This document shows positions 8,268 through 16,655 of a stretch of 64,000 bases of DNA, one piece after another (position 1 is the first letter of the stretch; each line of letters opens with the position of its first letter). The DNA is from an uncultured Desulfovibrio sp. (lineage in GTDB: Bacteria; Desulfobacterota; Desulfovibrionia; Desulfovibrionales; Desulfovibrionaceae): assembly GCA_937926875.1 (NCBI GenBank), contig CALBAX010000026.1, forward strand, positions 1 through 64,000, given 5' to 3'. The position numbers and the translations under genes are program-made. The notes under the pieces were generated by a model. It was not told where the DNA came from, did no database searches, and saw nothing but the letters and a program-made list of their open reading frames with translations.

Positions 8268-9581
8268 ATGGCGAAACATGCAACCCCCCTGTTGGACCAG
8301 CTTGAAACCGGCCCCTGGCCGAGCTTCGTGTCCGACATCAAACAGGAAGCGGCTCACCGCGCGGCCAATCCGGACGGGCTGGACTATCAGATCCCCGCTG
8401 ACGCCCCCGAAGACCTGCTCGGTGTGCTGGAACTTTCCTACGAAGAAAAAGAAACCCACTGGAAGCACGGCGGCATCGTGGGCGTGTTCGGTTACGGCGG
8501 CGGCGTTATCGGCCGTTACTGCGACCAGCCCGAAAAGTTCCCCGGCGTGGCCCACTTCCACACCATGCGTGTGGCCCAGCCCGCTGCCAAATACTACCAC
8601 ACCAAGTTCCTGCGTGACCTGTGCGACATCTGGGATCTGCGCGGTTCCGGCATGACCAACATGCACGGCTCCACCGGTGACATCGTGCTCCTGGGCACCC
8701 AGACCCCGCAGCTGGAAGAAGTCTTCCACGACCTGACCCACAAGCTGAACGTCGACCTCGGTGGTTCCGGCTCCAACCTGCGTACCCCCGAAGCCTGCCT
8801 CGGCCAGTCCCGCTGCGAATATGCCTGCTACAACACCCAGGACATGTGCTACCAGCTGACCCAGGACTACCAGGACGAACTGCACCGTCCCGCCTTCCCC
8901 TACAAGTTCAAGTTCAAGTTCGACGGCTGCCCCAACGGCTGCGTGTGCGCCATGGCCCGTTCCGACTTCGCCGTGGTGGGTACCTGGAAGGACGACATCA
9001 AGATCGACCAGGACGCCGTGAAAGCCTACGTGGGCGGCGAGTTCAAGCCCAATGCCGGTGCTCACGCCGGTCGTGACTGGGGCAAGTTCGACATCCAGGC
9101 CGAAGTGGTGGATCGCTGCCCCTCCAAGTGCATGAGCTGGGACGGCAACAAGCTGTCCATCCGCACCGCCGACTGCGTGCGCTGCATGCACTGCATCAAC
9201 ACCATGCCCCGCGCTCTGCACATCGGTGACGAACGCGGCGCCAGCATCCTCGTGGGTGCTAAGGCCCCCGTGGTGGACGGCGCTCAGATGGGTTCGCTGC
9301 TGGTGCCCTTCATCTCCTGTGAAGCTCCCTACGATGAAATCAAAGAAGTCATCGAAAAGATTTGGGACTGGTGGATGGAAGAAGGCAAGAACCGCGAACG
9401 CGTGGGCGAGACCATGAAGCGTCTTTCCTTCCAGAAGCTGCTCGAAGTCACCGACACCGAGGCCGCTCCGTACCACGTCACGGCTCCCCGCTCCAACCCG
9501 TACATCTTCTTCAAGGAAGAAGAAGTGCCCGGCGGCTGGACCCGCGACCTGGCTGAATTCCGCAAACGCCATCAACGCTAG
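8268..9581 (+). CDS. dsrA: Dissimilatory sulfite reductase alpha subunit
   Basis: DsrA forms the cytoplasmic DsrA2B2 siroheme enzyme that reduces sulfite, with electrons and sulfur handed to DsrC, the terminal step of sulfate respiration. The 437-residue product has cysteines at 177, 183, 221 and 225 (CLGQSRC and CPNGC) for the siroheme-coupled [4Fe-4S] cluster. A ferredoxin insert carries CPSKC at 284-288 and CVRCMHC at 303-309. I chose the ATG at 8268 over the one at 8262 because GGAGG lies 7 bases upstream of the former and only 1 base upstream of the latter. dsrB follows after 18 bases. Confidence 0.99.
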   Translation: MAKHATPLLDQLETGPWPSFVSDIKQEAAHRAANPDGLDYQIPADAPEDLLGVLELSYEEKETHWKHGGIVGVFGYGGGVIGRYCDQPEKFPGVAHFHTMRVAQPAAKYYHTKFLRDLCDIWDLRGSGMTNMHGSTGDIVLLGTQTPQLEEVFHDLTHKLNVDLGGSGSNLRTPEACLGQSRCEYACYNTQDMCYQLTQDYQDELHRPAFPYKFKFKFDGCPNGCVCAMARSDFAVVGTWKDDIKIDQDAVKAYVGGEFKPNAGAHAGRDWGKFDIQAEVVDRCPSKCMSWDGNKLSIRTADCVRCMHCINTMPRALHIGDERGASILVGAKAPVVDGAQMGSLLVPFISCEAPYDEIKEVIEKIWDWWMEEGKNRERVGETMKRLSFQKLLEVTDTEAAPYHVTAPRSNPYIFFKEEEVPGGWTRDLAEFRKRHQR

Positions 9582-9599
9582 TTTAAGGGGGAGAAGAAC

Positions 9600-10745
9600 A
9601 TGGCTTTTATTTCTTCCGGGTACAATCCCGCCAAACCGATGGAAGGCCGCATTACCGACATCGGCCCCCACAAGTACGACGAATACTTCCCGCCGGTCAT
9701 CAAAAAGAATTTCGGCAAGTGGCTGTACCACGAAATTCTTGAGCCCGGCGTCCTGATGCACGTGGCCGAAGGTGGCGACAAGGTGTACACCGTCCGCGTG
9801 GGCGGCACCCGTACCATGTCCATCACCCACATCCGCGAACTGTGCGACATCGCCGACAAGTACTGCGGCGGCTACCTGCGCTGGACCACCCGTAACAACA
9901 TCGAATTCATGGTAGAAGACGAAGCCACCATGAAGGCCCTGCGCGACGACCTGAACAGCCGCAAGTTCGACGGCGGTTCCTTCAAGTTCCCCGTGGGCGG
10001 CACCGGCGCCGGTATCAGCAACATGGTGCACACCCAGGGCTGGGTGCACTGCCACACCCCCGCCACCGACGCTTCTGGCCCGGTGAAATGCGTGATGGAC
10101 GCCATCTTTGATGACTTCAAGGACATGCGTCTGCCCGCTCCCGTGCGCATCGCCCTGGCCTGCTGCATCAACATGTGCGGCGCCGTGCACTGCTCCGACA
10201 TCGGCCTGGTGGGCATCCACCGCAAACCGCCCATGATCGACCACGAATGGGCTGACCAGCTGTGCGAAATCCCGCTGGCCGTGGCCGCCTGCCCCACCGC
10301 TGCCGTCCGTCCCACCAAGGTGGAACACAACGGCCAGAAGGTGAACTCCATCGCCATCAAGGAAGACCGCTGCATGTACTGCGGTAACTGCTACACCATG
10401 TGCCCCGCCCTGCCCATCGCCGACCACGAAGGTGACGGCATCGCCATCATGGTGGGCGGCAAGGTGTCCAACCGCATCAGCATGCCCAAGTTCTCCAAGG
10501 TCGTCGTGGGTTACATCCCCAACGAACCTCCCCGCTGGCCCACCCTGACCAAGACGGTGAAGCACATCGTCGAAGTCTACGCCGCCAACGCCAACAAGTA
10601 CGAACGTCTGGGCGACTGGGCCGAACGTATCGGTTGGGAAAGCTTCTTCAAGCTGACCGGCCTGAAGTTCACCCACCACCTGATCGACGACTTCCGCGAT
10701 CCGGCTTACTACACCTGGCGTCAGAGCACCCAGTTCAAGTTCTAA
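9600..10745 (+). CDS. dsrB: Dissimilatory sulfite reductase beta subunit
   Basis: DsrB is the catalytic partner of DsrA and carries the functional siroheme. The 381-residue protein has Cys151, Cys188, Cys189 and Cys193 (ACCINMC) for the coupled [4Fe-4S] cluster, and a ferredoxin domain with Cys231 and CMYCGNCYTMC at 258-268. GGGGGAG precedes the start at normal distance. The short spacing from dsrA and the dsrD gene downstream indicate one transcript. Confidence 0.99.
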   Translation: MAFISSGYNPAKPMEGRITDIGPHKYDEYFPPVIKKNFGKWLYHEILEPGVLMHVAEGGDKVYTVRVGGTRTMSITHIRELCDIADKYCGGYLRWTTRNNIEFMVEDEATMKALRDDLNSRKFDGGSFKFPVGGTGAGISNMVHTQGWVHCHTPATDASGPVKCVMDAIFDDFKDMRLPAPVRIALACCINMCGAVHCSDIGLVGIHRKPPMIDHEWADQLCEIPLAVAACPTAAVRPTKVEHNGQKVNSIAIKEDRCMYCGNCYTMCPALPIADHEGDGIAIMVGGKVSNRISMPKFSKVVVGYIPNEPPRWPTLTKTVKHIVEVYAANANKYERLGDWAERIGWESFFKLTGLKFTHHLIDDFRDPAYYTWRQSTQFKF

Positions 10746-10805
10746 GCCGAGCTTGAAAATACCCCGGCGGTGCTTTCCGGCGCCGCCGGGTTCAGGAGAA
10801 AAAAA

Positions 10806-11042
10806 ATGGCTGACGAAAAAGACGTTGTTGTCGAATTCCTGAAGAGCAAGTCCTCCTCCAAGTCCAAGTTCTACTTCAAGGACTTCACGGACCTGTTCCC
10901 CGACAAGGGCCCCCGCGAAGTGAAGAAGATCCTCACCAAGCTGGTGAACGAAGAAGTCCTGGAATTCTGGTCTTCCGGCTCCACCACCATGTACGGCCTG
11001 AAGGGCGCTGGCAAGCAGGCCCACACCGAAGGCGAAGACTAG
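10806..11042 (+). CDS. dsrD: DsrD, winged-helix activator of DsrAB
   Basis: DsrD is a 78-residue winged-helix protein found with dsrAB in sulfate reducers. Published work describes it as an allosteric activator of DsrAB that raises sulfite reduction. The sequence is Lys-rich and contains FLKSKSSSKSKFYFKDF and a beta-wing (EVLEFWSSGSTTMYGLKG). The ATG at 10806 has AGGAG 8-9 bases upstream; an earlier ATG at 10770 does not. A terminator follows about 45 bases after the stop, so the operon appears to be dsrABD only. Confidence 0.97.
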   Translation: MADEKDVVVEFLKSKSSSKSKFYFKDFTDLFPDKGPREVKKILTKLVNEEVLEFWSSGSTTMYGLKGAGKQAHTEGED

Positions 11043-11087
11043 TCTTTTTGCCTTCGGCTAAGGCCATTGGAGCTTCGACTCCTTTCT

Positions 11088-11128
11088 CAAGAAATGCCGC
11101 AACCCCTGTTGTGGCATTTCTTGTTTTC
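11088..11128 (+). terminator. Terminator of the dsrABD operon
   Basis: A 15-bp stem (11088-11102 with 11109-11123, one G-U pair) around a 6-base loop is followed by TTTTC. It lies directly downstream of dsrD. Confidence 0.85.
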
Positions 11129-11520
11129 TCCCTCCCAACGATCCTGTTCCTGACGCCCAGCAGCGTTTCCCGTCCCGGTTTCCGGCGGCGGCAGGAATGG
11201 ACAGGGGCCTGCGCCAGTCCCTCCGCTCCCCGTAGGCGCCCGGACAGTACGCACGTCTTGCCTGCCGGTCATTGCCGGGCTGACCGGTCCCTGCAGGCGC
11301 GTGGAGAGAACGTCTCTTGTATCGGTCTGAACGGCTCCCCGTGCCCGCCCTCTTTCGCCCGCATCACATCCCGCCGGCTTGAATCCTCCGCCTGCCCCGC
11401 CTACACTGCGGCCATACTGCCGCGACCTGCCGCCCCCTCACGGCTTCCTGTGCGGGCTCAGGCGGCCGCGAGCCCACCGGGATCGCGCACCTTCCTGCGC
11501 GCCCGTCACGGAGGTCTGTC
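11129..11520. other. Intergenic region, nothing clear
   Basis: About 390 GC-rich bases between the dsr terminator and the AMMECR1-like gene. Open frames on both strands lack family character. I find no convincing promoter or RNA element. A GGAGG at 11511-11515 serves the next gene. Confidence 0.4.
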
Positions 11521-12087
11521 ATGGGCGTCACCTTTTCCCTCAACGATGAAGAACGGCAATGGCTCTCCCGCCTGGCCCGGGGAAGCATCACCACGGCCCT
11601 CGAGGGCCGGGAGGCCAGTCCGCCGCCCCTGCCGCCCGCACTGGCCGGCGGGACACTGGCCCAGTCTCTGGGCTCCTTCGTGACCCTGAACAAGGACGGG
11701 GACCTGCGGGGCTGCATCGGCAACATGGTGGGCCGGGAGCCGCTCTGGCAGAACGTCTGGCGCATGGCCCGCGCCGCCGCTTTCGAGGATCCCCGCTTCC
11801 CTGCCCTGGATGCGGCGGAATGGCCCCATTGCAGCCTGCACATCTCCGTGCTGGGTCCCCTGAGCCCCTGCCCCGATCCGGCGCAGATCGTCATCGGCCG
11901 CCACGGCCTGCTGTTGCGCCTGGGCATGCGCCAGGGCGTCTTCCTGCCGCAAGTGCCCGTGGAACAGGGCTGGGATCTGGGGCAATATCTGGAGCACCTC
12001 TGCCGCAAAGCCGGTCTGCCCGCAGGCAGCTGGCGTGATCCGCAGGCCCAGCTCTTCTGGTTCGAAAGCCTGGTCTTCGAAGCCTGA
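11521..12087 (+). CDS. AMMECR1 / AmmeMemoRadiSam protein A-like
   Basis: A 188-residue AMMECR1-domain protein, identified by the conserved LRGCIGNM block near residues 61-68 and the GSFVTLNKDGDLRGC context. The biochemical function of the family is not established. In many bacteria it sits with a Memo-like protein and a radical SAM enzyme, but neither is adjacent here. GGAGG lies 6 bases upstream of the start. It stands alone between the dsr operon and a minus-strand membrane protein. Confidence 0.85.
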   Translation: MGVTFSLNDEERQWLSRLARGSITTALEGREASPPPLPPALAGGTLAQSLGSFVTLNKDGDLRGCIGNMVGREPLWQNVWRMARAAAFEDPRFPALDAAEWPHCSLHISVLGPLSPCPDPAQIVIGRHGLLLRLGMRQGVFLPQVPVEQGWDLGQYLEHLCRKAGLPAGSWRDPQAQLFWFESLVFEA

Positions 12088-12502
12088 GGCTCCCCTCCCG
12101 CTCCCAGCGCGCCCTTCAGGGGGAGCTCCTCCCGCCCGCGGCCGGAGGGGCTCCCTCCTTTCTTCCGTCCACGCCGGGGACATCTCCGCCACGGGGCACT
12201 TCCCCTGGAACGCCGCAGCCGCCCCCTTTCCTGTCCCGCCGGCCCCAAAGGCGAAAAACAGCCCAAGGACATCACGGCTCCCCGCCATGCGGGCGGCCGG
12301 AAGTTCTCCCTCCATCGGCGTTCCCTGAAGAAAGCCCAAAACAAAAGGGGCGTTCCCTGTACGGGAGCGTCCCCTGTTATGTTACGGCTGCTGCCTGTCC
12401 CCTCTCCCTGCCCGGTGGAGCCCATCAGCAGGCGGATGGAGCGGTGGAAAGGGCCTTCCTTTCTGCTCCAGACAGGAGGGCCTTTCCCCCCGGAAACATC
12501 TC
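12088..12502. other. Convergent intergenic region
   Basis: About 415 bases between convergent genes. An imperfect hairpin at 12347-12374 (GGGGCGTTCCC against GGGAGCGTCCCC) could end transcription from either side. A C- and G-run stretch at 12090-12160 resembles a decayed copy of the dispersed hairpin family. I see no gene. Confidence 0.4.
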
Positions 12503-13078
12503 CTACGACGTGGGCGGCACGATGGGGTCGCCGTACATCTTCCAGGTCAGCGGGCGGTAGATGGAGATCAGGGCCATGGCGAAGATGATGGAGACCTGGA
12601 CCAGGCTGGCCCAGAGCTCTTCCGGCAGGATGCAGGAGCGCACGAAACGCAGGGGCCAGTCCAGTCCCATGGGCGTGAGCCATTCGATGCAGCGGTCCCC
12701 CACGGGCAGCCAGAAAAAGGTGCCCCAGAACCCGGCGCAAAAACTGATGATCCACTTGAACGTGACCCAGGCGAATTTGAAGAATCCCAGCGAAGTGAAG
12801 ATGGAATAGAACAGGCCCGTGAGCACACAGCCGATGAGCCCGGGCATGACCACCCAGGAATCCACGATATAGCGGCAATATTCCACCAGCTTCACGGTCG
12901 CCGGATCGTCCATGCCCAGTTTGAGGAAACCGAGGGCCTGCATGGAAAAGGCGCCGCCCGCCCAGGCCAGGGCCGCCAGCAGATGGAGGGCCTTCATGCC
13001 CTTGATGATATGGTTGTCACGCGCGCTCACGCCCTTGCCGCGCGAGCCGTAATTCCTGACCCGTTCGCTGAACACCAT
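12503..13078 (-). CDS. Four-helix integral membrane protein, function unknown
   Basis: A 191-residue protein with about four hydrophobic segments: near HLLAALAWAGGAFSM, VVMPGLIGCVLTGLFYSIF, WIISFCAGFWGTFFW and VQVSIIFAMALISIY. The arrangement recalls DUF2269/CopD-like or cytochrome b561-like small membrane proteins, but too few conserved His residues are visible to claim haem binding. The start at 13078 follows GGAGG; the longer open frame to 13348 has no membrane-protein character and is rejected. It is a single-gene unit. Confidence 0.6.
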   Translation of the reverse strand: MVFSERVRNYGSRGKGVSARDNHIIKGMKALHLLAALAWAGGAFSMQALGFLKLGMDDPATVKLVEYCRYIVDSWVVMPGLIGCVLTGLFYSIFTSLGFFKFAWVTFKWIISFCAGFWGTFFWLPVGDRCIEWLTPMGLDWPLRFVRSCILPEELWASLVQVSIIFAMALISIYRPLTWKMYGDPIVPPTS

Positions 13079-13470
13079 GACCTCCTCCGCACGCCCCTTG
13101 CGGGGCCTGCTCCACGACCCGCCTTTCCCGAAGGCGGCCGCTCTTTTGACGCTACCCAGCGGAGCCCGTTTTTTCAAGCCCCCGCAGGATGGTCGCCGCA
13201 GGACGCAGGCATCTTGGCACGCTTCGGAACAGGCCGTGCGCGTGTCCTGCGTCCCGATCGCAGGAAAAAAACATCCCCCTGCCACGCCTTCAGGCAGCAC
13301 GTCCGGCGGGCCGCGCGACAGGGACCGGCGGGAAATGCCTTCCCGCATGTGCCGCTGCCCGCCAGGCAGCCCGGGAAGAACAGTCCCGTGACTGGCCGTT
13401 ACGGCACCGGGCGGCCTCCACAGCGCGACAGCGCACGGGAAAGCTCGTCAGGCACACCCCCGCCCCCCTG
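13079..13470. other. Intergenic region, nothing clear
   Basis: About 390 bases between two minus-strand genes, presumably holding the promoter of the membrane-protein gene near its right-hand neighbour. I cannot point to boxes with confidence, and no coding frame looks real. Confidence 0.3.
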
Positions 13471-15378
13471 TTACAGTTCCAGCAGGGCGCGCCAGCGGGG
13501 CAGTTCGGGCTGCAATTCCAGATAGTCGTCCGGCAGGGCAGGGGGCGCGGCCTGGGCCAGGGCCCGCTTCACATCGTCCAGGCTGCCGGTGCGCAGCAGG
13601 CCGGGGACGTCCTGCAAGGGGCAGAGGTCGAAGCCGTCCGACGGCAGCATGACCATGACGGGCAATTTTTTGAGGGCCGCTTCCAGGACCACGGTGGTGG
13701 AAGCCGACGACCAGACCACGGTGCCGGGCACCAGATGGGTGGCGATGGGGCCGTCAGCAAAACGCAGGCGCCCTGCCTGGGCCCCCAGCTCGTGACGCAG
13801 GCCGGCCTCCACGGAAAGATAGGGGTGCGGCTTGACCACGATCTCCCAGCCGTCCAGCAGGCCCGCGTGCACGGCCCGGGCCAGCAGGCGCACATGGTCG
13901 GCGGTCTCGTCGGCAAAAAAGCCGGTCACCACCAGCAGGCGGTGGTGCGTCTGGCCTTCCTGGGGCGGCACGGCGGACTTGCGGGCATCGACGAGATACA
14001 TGTAGCGCAGGGCCTCCACCAGCTCCAGGCGTTCCTGCGGCACACCGGCGGCCTGCCACTGCCGCAGGGCCCCCTGCCCGTTGGCGCAGATGCGGTCGGG
14101 CTGGAAGGCCGCACAGGCGCTGTCCGTGAAGGTGGCCGGATCGTCGAAATAGCGGAAGTCCGTGGGCCGGATGGTGGAATGCTGCGCCCCGTACACGGGC
14201 CCGCCCGCGCCGGGCGTGGTGTGGGCGGCGTGGGTCAGCATGCGTTCCCAGGGGCAGTTCTCCAGCGGGAAGGTGAACCAGCGCTGGGGCCCGGCGGCCT
14301 TCACATAATTGCCGATGCCGCGCTGTTGCAGGCAGCGCTCCAGGCAGCGCCAGCCCCGGAAGGTCTCGGCCCAGTCACCGGCCATGTAGGCCCAGAAATT
14401 CAGGCGGGAGCCCTCGAAGCGGCACAGCTCGCGCATGGGGGCCTCCAGGCGGCGGCTGGTCCAGGCCAGACGCAGATAGCGCTTCCAGGCGGCTCGCAGG
14501 TCGGCGGTCGTGAGGAACTCCTCCAGATAGTGAAAGCTCACGCCGTCCTGCCGTGCGGCCCGCAGGCGGTCCCGCATCCTGATGCAGCCGGCCAGATCCA
14601 TCTGCGGCGACGGGAAGCGGATGAACAGCCAGCGCACGGGCGTCCTGGCAGCCGCCGCGCACAGGGCGTCGTGCAGGCCCTCCCAGTAGCGGGAACGAAA
14701 ACGGCCCGCTGCCGCGGCTTCCATGTCCACATTGGGGAAATAGGTGGCGATGGTGCCCGTGGTCACATGCGCGGGCGGCAGGGCGGGCAGGGTCCCGCCC
14801 CTGGGCCGGAGGGGCAGGCGCACCCGGAACCACCAGTGGACGAAGCGCCCGGCCGCGCGCAGCAGGGAGGGGCAGGCCTCGTAGATGCGGCGCAGCCGGC
14901 CGCGGCGGCATCCGTCACGGCATTTGGGGTCATGGTAGTCCGCGAACTGCCGCCCCGTGGCCTGGCAAAGGGACAGCAGGGTCTCGCACAGCCGGTCGTC
15001 GCCGCCCACCAGGCGCAGGGCCGTGAAGCCGCCCTCGTCCAGCAGATGTTCCAGGGTACGCAGCTTGTAGATCTCGTAGAGCAGGGGCGTCATCTTGGGG
15101 TGACGCTCGTAGAGCAGCGAGCACCACCACATGGACAGTTTTTCCCCGGCCTGGAAATGCTCGTGCAGCAGTGCCCCTTCCACGGGCCTGAGGCCCGTCC
15201 GGCAGGCCCATGCGGCGTGCTCGCGCCGGAGCTCCGTCAACCGGGCATCGCACAGGGCCGGCAGCGAGATGTGGTCGCCGGGCACGTCCCGCAGGTTCCA
15301 GTGGGCCACGGCGGCGGACGTCTCCAGATGGAAGGCCAGCGGCGCTCTGCTGTCGGCCAGCAAGGTCAGTTCTTTCAT
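13471..15378 (-). CDS. Surface carbohydrate biosynthesis protein (TIGR04326-like)
   Basis: A 635-residue soluble protein resembling the family named surface carbohydrate biosynthesis protein, found near capsule or O-antigen genes. The C-terminal third has GT-B-like signatures: VVKPHPYLSVEAG (donor-side HP motif), GTVVWSSASTTVVLEAALKKLPVMV and FDLCPLQDVPGLL. The middle carries GPVYGAQHSTIRPTDFRYF, also typical of this family and CDP-glycerol-transferase-like proteins. The sugar and linkage are unknown. Its RBS (GGAGC, about 15372-15390 region) is ordinary. The 60-base gap to the mtnA gene on the same strand allows co-transcription. Confidence 0.7.
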   Translation of the reverse strand: MKELTLLADSRAPLAFHLETSAAVAHWNLRDVPGDHISLPALCDARLTELRREHAAWACRTGLRPVEGALLHEHFQAGEKLSMWWCSLLYERHPKMTPLLYEIYKLRTLEHLLDEGGFTALRLVGGDDRLCETLLSLCQATGRQFADYHDPKCRDGCRRGRLRRIYEACPSLLRAAGRFVHWWFRVRLPLRPRGGTLPALPPAHVTTGTIATYFPNVDMEAAAAGRFRSRYWEGLHDALCAAAARTPVRWLFIRFPSPQMDLAGCIRMRDRLRAARQDGVSFHYLEEFLTTADLRAAWKRYLRLAWTSRRLEAPMRELCRFEGSRLNFWAYMAGDWAETFRGWRCLERCLQQRGIGNYVKAAGPQRWFTFPLENCPWERMLTHAAHTTPGAGGPVYGAQHSTIRPTDFRYFDDPATFTDSACAAFQPDRICANGQGALRQWQAAGVPQERLELVEALRYMYLVDARKSAVPPQEGQTHHRLLVVTGFFADETADHVRLLARAVHAGLLDGWEIVVKPHPYLSVEAGLRHELGAQAGRLRFADGPIATHLVPGTVVWSSASTTVVLEAALKKLPVMVMLPSDGFDLCPLQDVPGLLRTGSLDDVKRALAQAAPPALPDDYLELQPELPRWRALLEL

Positions 15379-15438
15379 GGGCGCTCCTTTCCGGGCAGGG
15401 GAAGAAAAAACGGACGGCAGGCGCCGTCCGTGCAGGCA

Positions 15439-16488
15439 TCAGGCTTTGAGGGCCGCGGCGATGGCCGGGCCGTAGGGCGCGCGCAGGACGCCCTTTTCCG
15501 TGATGATGCCCGTGATGCAGTCAGCGGGCGTCACGTCGAAGGCAAAATTGAAGACCGGCACCCCTTCGGGGACGATGCGGGTCTCGCCCACATGGGTCAC
15601 TTCCCGGTCGGGCCGCTCCTCGATGGGGATGTGCGCGCCATCGGGCGTGCGCGGGTCGATGGTGGACAGGGGCGCCGCCACATAGAAGGGGATGCCGAAG
15701 TGTTTGGCCAGCAGGGCCACGCCAAAGGTGCCGATCTTGTTGGCGGCGTCGCCGTTGGCCGCGATGCGGTCGGCACCCACCACCACGCACTGCACCAGGC
15801 CCTTCTGCATCAGCAGGGCGCAGGCATTGTCGCAGGCCACGCGCACGTCGATGCCGTCCTGCTGCAATTCCCAGGCGGTCAGGCGCGCCCCCTGCAGGAA
15901 AGGACGCGTCTCGTCGGCGATGACCCGCACCTTCTTGCCCGCTTCCAGGGCGCCGCGGATGACGCCCAGGGCCGTGCCGTGGCCGGCCGTGGCCAGGGCT
16001 CCGGCATTGCAGTGGGTGAGGACGGTGTCGCCGTCGTTGATGCAGGACGCCCCGTGGCGGCCGATCTCGCGGCAGATCTCCACGTCCTCGCGACGCATGG
16101 TCTCGGCCTCGGCCAAGAGCACGGGGATGAGGGCCTCCATCTCCAGCCCGGCATGGGCCTGCCACAGGGCCCGCATGCGCTCCACGCCCCAGCGCAGGTT
16201 CACGGCCGTGGGCCGGGCCGCCTCCAGACGCACCAGGGCCCGGTCATAGGCCGTGCGCCAGTCGGCACCGGCGGGCAGGCCGCGGCGCAGTTCCTCCAGG
16301 GCCAGCACGCAGCCGAAACCGGCCGTGACGCCGATGGCCGGAGCGCCGCGCACCACCATCACCTGCAAGGCCCGGATGGTCTCGTCCAGGGTGCGGATGG
16401 GCAGGTAGTCCTCGCGCCCGGGCAGGGCGCGCTGGTCCAGCAGGTAGAGGGTCATGGCGTCAGCGTCGAAACGGATATGGTGTTCCAT
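15439..16488 (-). CDS. mtnA: S-methyl-5-thioribose-1-phosphate isomerase
   Basis: MtnA converts the aldose 5-methylthioribose-1-phosphate to methylthioribulose-1-phosphate, in methylthioadenosine salvage or related shunts. The 349-residue protein has VVRGAPAIGVTAGFG at 45-59, the catalytic Cys160 in THCNAGALATAG and the catalytic Asp240 in VVGADRIAANGD, positions that match those I recall for the Bacillus enzyme. The start at 16488 gives the family N-terminus; the open frame extends 19 codons further without similarity. Partner genes of the pathway are not adjacent. Confidence 0.95.
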   Translation of the reverse strand: MEHHIRFDADAMTLYLLDQRALPGREDYLPIRTLDETIRALQVMVVRGAPAIGVTAGFGCVLALEELRRGLPAGADWRTAYDRALVRLEAARPTAVNLRWGVERMRALWQAHAGLEMEALIPVLLAEAETMRREDVEICREIGRHGASCINDGDTVLTHCNAGALATAGHGTALGVIRGALEAGKKVRVIADETRPFLQGARLTAWELQQDGIDVRVACDNACALLMQKGLVQCVVVGADRIAANGDAANKIGTFGVALLAKHFGIPFYVAAPLSTIDPRTPDGAHIPIEERPDREVTHVGETRIVPEGVPVFNFAFDVTPADCITGIITEKGVLRAPYGPAIAAALKA

Positions 16489-16618
16489 ACGGTCCTCGAT
16501 GGTTGAAGGGCGATAAAGGTCGGTGGGATGGCGCGGCCTGTCCAATACCGACCACGGTAGCGCAAAGCCCTTATCTTGGCAAAGTGCTTTACAAATGCCG
16601 AACGCACTGGCTAAGCTG

Positions 16619-16645
16619 GCTGAAGTTTTTGAACTTCAGCAGGAG
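16619..16645 (+). promoter_or_regulatory. Hairpin abutting the aminotransferase ribosome-binding site
   Basis: GCTGAAGTT (16619-16627) and AACTTCAGC (16632-16640) form a perfect 9-bp stem with a TTTG loop, immediately followed by SD AGGAG (16641-16645). It may stabilise the 5' end or modulate ribosome access. It is too short and too poor in trailing T to be a terminator. Confidence 0.45.
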
Positions 16646-16655
16646 AAGCGTCCCC

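Noticed and set aside
8013..11024. About 1000-codon open frame antisense to dsrABD
   Set aside because: The sense strand encodes unmistakable DsrA, DsrB and DsrD. The antisense product is His/Gly/Val-rich with no family character.
16574..16596. Sigma54-like TTGGCA...TTTACA ahead of the aminotransferase
   Set aside because: The GG is present, but the GC of the -12 element is missing at the required distance.
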